Both the position numbers and the translations under genes were made by a program. A DNA stretch of 5,980 bases from an uncultured Ruminococcus sp. (GTDB lineage: Bacteria > Bacillota > Clostridia > Oscillospirales > Ruminococcaceae): the NCBI GenBank assembly GCA_947589205.1, contig CANQCJ010000138.1, forward strand, positions 1 to 5,980, given 5' to 3'. This document shows, piece after piece, positions 1 to 4,743 of the stretch. Numbering within the stretch: the first letter of the stretch is position 1; each line of letters begins with the position of its first letter. The notes beneath the pieces were generated by a model. It did no database searches and was not told the DNA's origin. It worked only from the letters and a program-made list of their open reading frames with translations.

Positions 1-279
1 CGAGCTGTTCAGGTAGGCCGCCGGCACGCCCGCCTGGTTCAGCGCCTCCACCTGATCCTTCATCAGCGAGATCAGCGGCGAAATCACGATGGCCACGCCG
101 TCGAGCAGCTGCGCGGGAATCTGGTAGCAGAGCGACTTCCCCGCGCCGGTGGGCATTATCCCGAGCGCGTCTCTGCCGCTTAGGATACTCTCTATCAGCT
201 CTCTTTGTCCGCTGCGAAATTCGCTGTGTCCGAAATATTTTCTCAGTAAAATTTGTATAGTGTCACGAGTATCGTTCAT
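1..279 (-). CDS. recQ: ATP-dependent DNA helicase RecQ, N-terminal 93 residues (3' truncated by window edge)
   Basis: RecQ family helicases are superfamily 2, 3'-to-5' DNA-unwinding ATPases acting in recombination and repair in the cytoplasm. The 93 visible residues carry the family's opening motifs in order: motif 0 (F21-R22-S23-G24-Q25), the Walker A loop MPTGAGKS at residues 42-49 with catalytic Lys48 followed by LCYQIPA, and motif Ia VISPLISLMKDQV at 65-77. The DEAH box, RQC and HRDC parts would lie beyond base 1. The ATG at 279-277 overlaps the TGA of mnmM as ATGA, and an AAGGG Shine-Dalgarno lies 4 nt upstream within the last mnmM codons, so the start is well fixed and translation is probably coupled. 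Odd point: by hand count bases 1-180 are about 67% GC whereas 181-300 are about 40%. Family assignment is firm; a RecQ-like paralogue rather than RecQ itself cannot be excluded from this fragment. Confidence 0.93.
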   Translation of the reverse strand, partial: MNDTRDTIQILLRKYFGHSEFRSGQRELIESILSGRDALGIMPTGAGKSLCYQIPAQLLDGVAIVISPLISLMKDQVEALNQAGVPAAYLNSS

Positions 280-845
280 TTTCCCTTATAGATCCTCACG
301 CTTATCGGCGGACAGTTCGGGCGGTTGACAAAGCTGCCGACTATCACCGTGTACTCCCCTACAGGGAGATTAGCTATATATTCCAAAATATCATCGCGTT
401 CCTTGGTTCCGGTGTCTCTGCCGTAATATATTGACAGGCTCATAACGCCGTCGGCTTTGAGCAGTCTCAAGCCCTTTTCTATCGCCGCTATGCTCGTCTC
501 GCTTTTGGTGTTCAAAGTATGGTCTCCGCCGGGCAGCCAGCCGAAATTGAACACTATCGCGGAAACCGTTCCCTCCTCGGCGTATCTGTCGATATTCTCA
601 TGCCCGTCAAGATATATTTTAGCAATGCTCTCATATCCCTTTTGACGGATAAGCTCCTTAGTGCTCTCTATCGCCTGCGGCTGAATGTCGAACGCCAATA
701 CACTTCCCGTCTCGCCGACGAGCGAGCACAAAAACGCGGTATCGTTCCCCCTGCCCGCCGTGCAGTCGATACATATATCTCCCGGTCTTACATTGAGCGA
801 CAAAAATTCGTGTGCAAGCTGCACCGCTCCGAATTGGCTCGGCAT
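276..845 (-). CDS. mnmM: MnmM-type class I SAM-dependent tRNA methyltransferase (YtqB / putative rRNA methylase family)
   Basis: The 189-residue protein has the class I Rossmann methyltransferase layout: a glycine-rich SAM-binding motif I at 25-36 (CIDCTAGRGNDT), an acidic ribose-binding position D53 at the end of the second strand (AFDIQ), the family signature NFGWLPGGDH at 100-109, and a C-terminal NRPNCPP segment at 174-180. These are hallmarks of the YtqB family, long labelled putative rRNA methylase. Bacillus subtilis YtqB is now known as MnmM, which methylates the 5-aminomethyl group of wobble 2-thiouridine in tRNA to give mnm5s2U. Length matches the family. The ATG lies one base after the lipoprotein stop codon, and its strong GGGGAGGAG Shine-Dalgarno is embedded in the lipoprotein's last codons. 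The gene's own stop overlaps the recQ start. The same tRNA substrate here is inferred from family membership. Confidence 0.88.
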   Translation of the reverse strand: MPSQFGAVQLAHEFLSLNVRPGDICIDCTAGRGNDTAFLCSLVGETGSVLAFDIQPQAIESTKELIRQKGYESIAKIYLDGHENIDRYAEEGTVSAIVFNFGWLPGGDHTLNTKSETSIAAIEKGLRLLKADGVMSLSIYYGRDTGTKERDDILEYIANLPVGEYTVIVGSFVNRPNCPPISVRIYKGK

Positions 846-846
846 A

Positions 847-1587
847 TTACTCCTCCCCGCCCGTTATTTTTTCTATAAGCGCGTTAAGCTCATCTAAGCT
901 GAGCTTTGAAGCGTCCTTTAGCGTATAACCCGCCGCGTTCAGCTCGTCCTCTGTCACACCCTCGGCATAAAGCGTAAATTTAAGCTCTGCGAGCGCGTCG
1001 CATTTATTCGGGTCGGTCAGATCAGCCCAGCCGTCGAGAGACGGCATTTCTATTTGCTGCTTGTCGAAATTTATCGAATTTATATCTATTCTCGTCGTTT
1101 CGCCGTTTGTTACGCCCTCGAAGCTTTCAAGCGCGTTCGTCTGCTCATCGAAAACAAAGGTAAAGCTGTCCCCTGCCGATTCAAAATTTTCGGTGACCCT
1201 GCCGTCGGCGGTGCTCGTTGAAACGAGCTTGTCGGAGCTTGAAATTTTAAAAAGCGCGTTGCCAAAATTTCCGTCCTCGCCGGTCTCGCGGTAGCATTCT
1301 ATCTCGGGGAAAAGCGCGTAGGTTTTTTTGTCCACCGTGTAAAATTCCGTGTAAATGCCGTCGGTGTCGAGCGACACAAACCCGTCCGCACCGTCAGCCC
1401 TCATAACGCAGGGCGTCTGTTCGCCGTTCGGGTAGGTTATCACCATATCCACCATATATTCCCCCGCGTCAAGACTGTCGCTGACCTGCTGTGCAAGCGA
1501 GGGCTGCTTGAGCGGATCCCTTGCTTTGGTACAAGCCGTAAGCAATACCGCGCAGGTACAAAGCATTATTGCTGTTTTCGGTATCAT
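847..1587 (-). CDS. Putative lipoprotein of unknown function
   Basis: The product (246 residues) begins with a lipoprotein signal peptide: Lys4, a hydrophobic stretch 6-18 and a lipobox L16-T17-A18-C19, so Cys19 should be lipidated and the protein anchored on the outer face of the membrane. After a short linker (20-35) it continues as alternating polar and hydrophobic segments rich in Thr, Asp and Gly (about 40-185), which suggests a beta-rich fold; the pattern resembles LolA/LppX-like lipid-binding lipoproteins, but no motif proves this. A helical, Leu- and Glu-rich tail follows (about 200-243). The mature part has only three further cysteines (C60, C98, C196). An AGGAG site 6 nt before the ATG supports the start. 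It lies 12 bp after an unknown membrane protein gene and 1 bp before mnmM, in the same operon. The lipoprotein call is secure; the function is unknown. Confidence 0.85.
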   Translation of the reverse strand: MIPKTAIMLCTCAVLLTACTKARDPLKQPSLAQQVSDSLDAGEYMVDMVITYPNGEQTPCVMRADGADGFVSLDTDGIYTEFYTVDKKTYALFPEIECYRETGEDGNFGNALFKISSSDKLVSTSTADGRVTENFESAGDSFTFVFDEQTNALESFEGVTNGETTRIDINSINFDKQQIEMPSLDGWADLTDPNKCDALAELKFTLYAEGVTEDELNAAGYTLKDASKLSLDELNALIEKITGGEE

Positions 1588-1599
1588 ATTTAACTCCTA

Positions 1600-2184
1600 T
1601 CAGTCCTTGTACATAATCTTTCTCTGAACGTCGACGTTATTGAAGCTTAGCTTGAACGCGATAAACACCGTCAGCGGGTATATCAGCAGCACTATCGGGT
1701 AGACCCAAAGCAGATGTACTGACATATGAGTTATTTTCATATCCTGCACGAAAATGTTTATCAGTCCCCACAAGCCGCTGTTGAGTATCTTGAACGGCAG
1801 TACCGCGCTGCCGATAACGCCGAAATAGGACAGCAGAAGTATGATATACGAGACAAGCGCGGGCAGCATTGCGATAAGTCCGAGTACAATACCGAACGAT
1901 TGTTTTACATCGTCGCCGCGCACGGTATTTTTTACACGCGCCTTTGAGCCCTCCTTCATGCCGAAGTCGGAAAGTACGCCGATGTAGCAGACAATTCCCA
2001 GGATCGCGAAAATAACGTTGCCGGCTTTGCCGAGCATAGGGCTTATGCCGAAAAGCGACAGGAATATAAACACTCCGAAAAACTCGCATTCCAGCCATTT
2101 TAAAAGCGCGGTGACGCGGGCGCGCTTTCTGTTATACCTCTCCTCGTCCGAATAGTCCTTTATCTTTGTCTTGTCCTGTTCCAT
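1600..2184 (-). CDS. Multi-pass membrane protein of unknown function
   Basis: I do not recognise this 194-residue protein. It opens with a charged, probably cytoplasmic segment (1-27, many Lys, Arg, Asp and Glu) and has four clear hydrophobic segments: about 31-51, 54-74, 96-124 and 156-178, with a weaker one at 128-146. The loop at 75-95 is Lys/Arg-rich, which fits a cytoplasmic position by the positive-inside rule. No catalytic motif, nucleotide-binding loop or transporter signature is visible. The start is fixed by AGGAGA ending 8 nt before the ATG. An alternative ATG 8 nt upstream is in another frame and too close to the Shine-Dalgarno. It is the first gene of the operon expressed from the promoter at 2270-2242, and ends 12 bp before the lipoprotein gene, so the two may act together at the membrane (inference). 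Confidence 0.82.
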   Translation of the reverse strand: MEQDKTKIKDYSDEERYNRKRARVTALLKWLECEFFGVFIFLSLFGISPMLGKAGNVIFAILGIVCYIGVLSDFGMKEGSKARVKNTVRGDDVKQSFGIVLGLIAMLPALVSYIILLLSYFGVIGSAVLPFKILNSGLWGLINIFVQDMKITHMSVHLLWVYPIVLLIYPLTVFIAFKLSFNNVDVQRKIMYKD

Positions 2185-2200
2185 TTTTTCATTCTCCTAA

Positions 2201-2239
2201 AATAAAAAACATACCGGCGTCTATAACGAGCGCCGGTAT
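2201..2239 (-). terminator. Rho-independent terminator of the cellulase gene
   Basis: A 9-bp perfect stem (2239-2231 with 2219-2211, ATACCGGCG / CGCCGGTAT) closes an 11-nt loop and is followed on the minus strand by GTTTTTTATTTT. It begins 43 nt after the cellulase stop codon. The T-run continues directly into the AGGAG site of the next gene, and the stem lies over the predicted start of the downstream operon's transcript. Confidence 0.88.
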
Positions 2240-2241
2240 AT

Positions 2242-2270
2242 ATTATATCATATTTTGAGAAAATTTTCAA
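2242..2270 (-). promoter_or_regulatory. Sigma-A-type promoter with extended -10 for the membrane protein-lipoprotein-mnmM-recQ operon
   Basis: On the minus strand TTGAAA (2270-2265) and a perfect TATAAT (2247-2242) are separated by exactly 17 bp, and the spacer ends in TGA, giving the extended -10 form TGnTATAAT. The predicted start is near 2237-2233, about 50 nt before the ATG of the first gene. The promoter lies within the 3' untranslated region of the cellulase, just after its stop codon at 2283. Confidence 0.85.
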
Positions 2271-2282
2271 TAGCCTTTCTCA

Positions 2283-4580
2283 TTATTTTTTGGTTTTAAC
2301 GCTGAGAGTCCTGCTCCATGCGCCGTATGAGGAAAGTCCGCCGCTCTTTTTGTACGCCTGAGCTCTGAACTTGTAGGTCGTATTCTTTTTAAGTCCTGTT
2401 ATCTTGGCTTCCTTGCCGGACTTGACGAGCATAACGGTCTCCCACTTCTTGTTCGCTTCGTTGTACTGCTGTACCTTGTAGCCGCTTCTTGAAACGTCCG
2501 AGAGGAAAAGTCTCACGCTTGTTGCCGACTTGTTCGCCTTGGTTATCTTGACGGTCTCGGGCTTTGTCAGAACGCTCGCGGAGCTTCTTTCGCCCCATAC
2601 GGTCTCGCCGCCGTTTTTATTGTAGGCTCTTACCGAGAATTTATAGGAGGCAGCCGGCTTAAGTCCGGTAATGCGCAGGGTCGTAGCCGAAGCGCTGACG
2701 GTCTTGACCTTTTCCCATTTCTTGGAGGAAGAATTGTATTTATAAACTCTGTAGCCCGCCGCGTTGTCGGCTTTTTTCCAGGTGATACGCGCCGCGTTCG
2801 CCGAAACGCTCGTCTTGGTTATCTCCGCCTTGCCGGGAGCTTCAGCCGGTGTATCGTTTCCGCCTACTATCTTGAAGCTTGCGGTCTGCGAACCGGAATA
2901 GTTTCCTTTGAGCGTTACCTTTACCTTAGCCGTGCCCTTGTTTACGTTATTAGAATATTCAACGGTGTAATCGACCTTGTTTACGAGCGTGGTGTTGCCG
3001 TATTTTACCGTCAGCTTAGGCTCTATCGCCTTGCCGGTGTACTCCTGATCGGGTATCGCGGCTATAGCAGGAGAGATCTCGAGAGGAGAGACCTTTATCG
3101 TTACCTTAAATTCCGTCGGCTTGTACTTGGCGGTCTCGGCAGCCGTTACGGTTATTACGGCTTCGCCCGCGCCCTTTACCGATACCTCGCCGGTCTTGCT
3201 TACTGTTGCAACTGTATTAGCGGAGCTTGAATAGCTCAGCGCGCCGCCGTCGGCGGTCTCGTTTTTAACGTCGAGCGTGAAAGCAGCGTCGCGGAATACC
3301 TTTTCATAGCTGTCAGTGCCGGAAAGCTTCTGGTCGGTCTGCGCTACAACGTCGTCGTCAGCCGGAATGCTTCTTTCGGTAACACCCATTGCGTCCATGA
3401 TAGCGTTTATAACGTCCGGGTCGCCCCACTTTAACGTCTTGCGGTCAAAGTGCCAGTGGTTCTCGCTCTTGTTCGCGCCGTTTTTGGCGTTGTTGTCCCA
3501 GAGGACGTTCACTATACCGTATTTCGCGGCGTTCTCATAGGTAGCCTTTGCCCAAGCCGCTCTCGCGCTGTTGTTGTTTTTGTTGGAAACGCCCGTTTCG
3601 CCGACAAATACCGGTATGCCCTTGCTGACAAAATTGGTATTTAATCTGCCGTAGAAGTCCTCGACCTGCTTCTTGTAGGCGTCGGAGAACTGCGTAGCCT
3701 TAGCCGAGGTGTCGTCCGTCGTGCTTCCCAGGCAGAGATCCTGCGGAACATAGCCGTGAACGGACAAAATTATCTTGTTTGCCGGGTCGTCGGGCAGCTT
3801 AAATTCCGACGTAGTGCAGCCGTATTCTGAAGCCGCATATGCGGGGCAGATTATGTATCTGCTCGAATTGTTTCCGCCGCTGCTGCGGATAGCGTCTACT
3901 GCCGACTGGTTAAATTCGTTTATCGTCTTTACCGCGTCAACGCAGTCCGCGTTGGGGTTGTTCGCGTCGAACCACCACTCGTTGTTTGTGCCCGCAAGGC
4001 GCGGCTCGTTGAGCGTTTCAAAAACGAGCTTTTCGTCATAGTCCTTGAATTCCTCGGCGACCTGCGACCAAACGGAGGTGATAAATTTCAGCGATTCCTC
4101 CTTTTTCTCGCTCGTGGGATAATATCCCGGAGTGCTCGGCGAGGGGGTCTGATTTGCGCCCAGATTGTCGTGGTGGATATTTATGACAACGTGCATACCG
4201 TCCTCATAAGCGTAATCTACCACCTCTTTAACTCTCGCCATCCATTCGCCGTCAACGGTATACTCGTCGCCCGAAACGTGCTTTCCCCACGAGATCGGTA
4301 TCCTTATCGTCTCAAAGCCCGCGTCGTGAACGGCTTCTACCATCTCTCTTGTGGTCGCGGGATTGCTCCACGATGTCTCCGCGGCAAGTCCGTCCTTGCT
4401 GTTAGCGTCCAGCGAATTTCCCAAATTCCAGCCCGCGCCCATAGCTTCCATAAAAGCCTTGTCCGCGTCATTAAGTCCCTCCGCGCCCGCCGGCAGCGAA
4501 GCAGCCATAGTGCTCACCATGACCGCCGCCGAAGCGACAGCCGCCGCGCGTGTTAATATCCTGCTTTTCATTGCTTGCAT
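2283..4580 (-). CDS. Secreted modular GH5 endo-beta-1,4-glucanase (subfamily 4-like) with Ig-like and two FN3 modules
   Basis: The 765-residue protein should cleave internal beta-1,4 bonds of cellulose or related beta-glucans or xyloglucan outside the cell by the retaining GH5 mechanism. Modules in order: Sec signal peptide 1-33 (basic n-region, hydrophobic core, AxA-type cleavage after A31-G32-A33); GH5 catalytic domain about 36-400; linker 401-415; bacterial Ig-like domain about 416-498; a second beta module about 500-572 of the kind repeated in Ruminococcus and Lachnospiraceae surface proteins; FN3 domains at 580-672 and 674-765. GH5 residues visible are R93 (RIP), H136-H137, acid/base E192 in LNEP, H275/Y277, nucleophile E328 in VGETG and W361. 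GWNLGNSLD at 50-58 fits subfamily 4, which is polyspecific, so the exact substrate is uncertain. No dockerin, recognisable cellulose-binding module, SLH or LPXTG anchor is seen. The start at 4580 has AGGA 7 nt upstream; Met4 is a less well-spaced alternative. The gene is monocistronic, with its own promoter and terminator. Confidence 0.95.
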   Translation of the reverse strand: MQAMKSRILTRAAAVASAAVMVSTMAASLPAGAEGLNDADKAFMEAMGAGWNLGNSLDANSKDGLAAETSWSNPATTREMVEAVHDAGFETIRIPISWGKHVSGDEYTVDGEWMARVKEVVDYAYEDGMHVVINIHHDNLGANQTPSPSTPGYYPTSEKKEESLKFITSVWSQVAEEFKDYDEKLVFETLNEPRLAGTNNEWWFDANNPNADCVDAVKTINEFNQSAVDAIRSSGGNNSSRYIICPAYAASEYGCTTSEFKLPDDPANKIILSVHGYVPQDLCLGSTTDDTSAKATQFSDAYKKQVEDFYGRLNTNFVSKGIPVFVGETGVSNKNNNSARAAWAKATYENAAKYGIVNVLWDNNAKNGANKSENHWHFDRKTLKWGDPDVINAIMDAMGVTERSIPADDDVVAQTDQKLSGTDSYEKVFRDAAFTLDVKNETADGGALSYSSSANTVATVSKTGEVSVKGAGEAVITVTAAETAKYKPTEFKVTIKVSPLEISPAIAAIPDQEYTGKAIEPKLTVKYGNTTLVNKVDYTVEYSNNVNKGTAKVKVTLKGNYSGSQTASFKIVGGNDTPAEAPGKAEITKTSVSANAARITWKKADNAAGYRVYKYNSSSKKWEKVKTVSASATTLRITGLKPAASYKFSVRAYNKNGGETVWGERSSASVLTKPETVKITKANKSATSVRLFLSDVSRSGYKVQQYNEANKKWETVMLVKSGKEAKITGLKKNTTYKFRAQAYKKSGGLSSYGAWSRTLSVKTKK
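2286..2843 (-). repeat. Tandem FN3 domains within the cellulase
   Basis: Residues 580-672 and 674-765 are two diverged copies of one fibronectin-III unit. Both share the order G-Y-[KR]-V near the start, YN then KKWE, an ITGLK turn, YKF, an AY-x-K/N-x-GG loop with a Trp nearby (W662, W755), and a closing S-V-x-TK. By hand count this region holds about 39 Lys/Arg against about 10 Asp/Glu, so it is strongly basic. FN3 domains in bacterial glycosidases usually act as spacers or aid polymer or cell-surface binding; which applies here is not shown. Confidence 0.85.
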
Positions 4581-4601
4581 TTTCCTTTCCTATTAGAAGT
4601 T

Positions 4602-4618
4602 AGAGCAATTTTTGCTCT
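4602..4618 (-). promoter_or_regulatory. Inverted repeat at the cellulase transcription start / 5' leader
   Basis: AGAGCAA and TTGCTCT form a perfect 7-bp dyad around a 3-nt centre, 8 bp downstream of the -10 box and 21 bp before the ATG. In DNA it is placed like a repressor operator. In RNA it would be a small 5' hairpin, extendable by GTT (4625-4623) with AAC (4601-4599) across a 4-nt bulge. It lacks a T-run and leaves the Shine-Dalgarno free, so it is not a terminator. Confidence 0.55.
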
Positions 4619-4626
4619 CGCTAACA

Positions 4627-4655
4627 ATTATAGCATATCCACAAAAATTTTTCAA
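4627..4655 (-). promoter_or_regulatory. Sigma-A-type promoter with extended -10 for the GH5 cellulase
   Basis: TTGAAA (4655-4650) and TATAAT (4632-4627) on the minus strand are 17 bp apart, and TGC precedes the -10 box, giving TGnTATAAT. The predicted start is near 4622-4619, so the leader is about 40 nt. The two boxes, spacing and extended -10 are the same as in the promoter at 2270-2242. An A/T-rich stretch (4656-4680) upstream could act as an UP element. Confidence 0.85.
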
Positions 4656-4677
4656 GTACCTTTATAAATTTTTTTAT

Positions 4678-4687
4678 TTTGCGCAAA
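4678..4687. promoter_or_regulatory. 10-bp palindrome upstream of the cellulase promoter
   Basis: TTTGCGCAAA is a perfect palindrome 22 bp upstream of the -35 box, in A/T-rich DNA just after the preceding terminator. The position would suit an activator or a distal operator. A single short site is weak evidence, and it may be chance. Confidence 0.25.
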
Positions 4688-4716
4688 GAAAACACCCCCA
4701 CCGTTAAAGTGGGGGT
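4685..4716 (-). terminator. Rho-independent terminator of the membrane permease gene
   Basis: An 8-bp perfect stem (4716-4709 with 4701-4694, ACCCCCAC / GTGGGGGT) with a 7-nt loop is followed on the minus strand by GTTTTCTTTG. It starts 27 nt after the TAG stop. A small second hairpin (4732-4718, CGCTTT/AAAGCG type) lies between stop and terminator; read on the plus strand the region also gives a stem followed by six T, so it could terminate in both directions. Confidence 0.8.
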
Positions 4717-4743
4717 ACGCTTTTTTAAAGCGGGAAAAATACA

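Noticed and set aside
519..878. Plus-strand open frame of 119 codons
   Set aside because: It lies antisense to mnmM, whose methyltransferase motifs are clear; no Shine-Dalgarno or recognisable domain in the plus-strand product.
1637..2098. Minus-strand open frame of 153 codons inside the membrane protein gene
   Set aside because: It is a shifted frame of the 1600-2184 gene, rich in Arg and Cys with no coherent fold pattern; the other frame has clean membrane segments and a good start site.
4170..4596. Two overlapping plus-strand frames opposite the cellulase N-terminus
   Set aside because: They are shadows of the GC-biased third positions of the GH5 gene; their products are Arg/Ser-rich with no motif.
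4602..4618. Cellulase leader hairpin as an attenuator or riboswitch
   Set aside because: The leader is only about 40 nt, there is no T-run after the stem and no alternative fold covering the Shine-Dalgarno.
4658..4686. Second possible cellulase promoter (TTGCGC ... TATAAA on the minus strand)
   Set aside because: The spacer is only 14 bp and the -35 box is poor, while a near-consensus promoter lies directly downstream.
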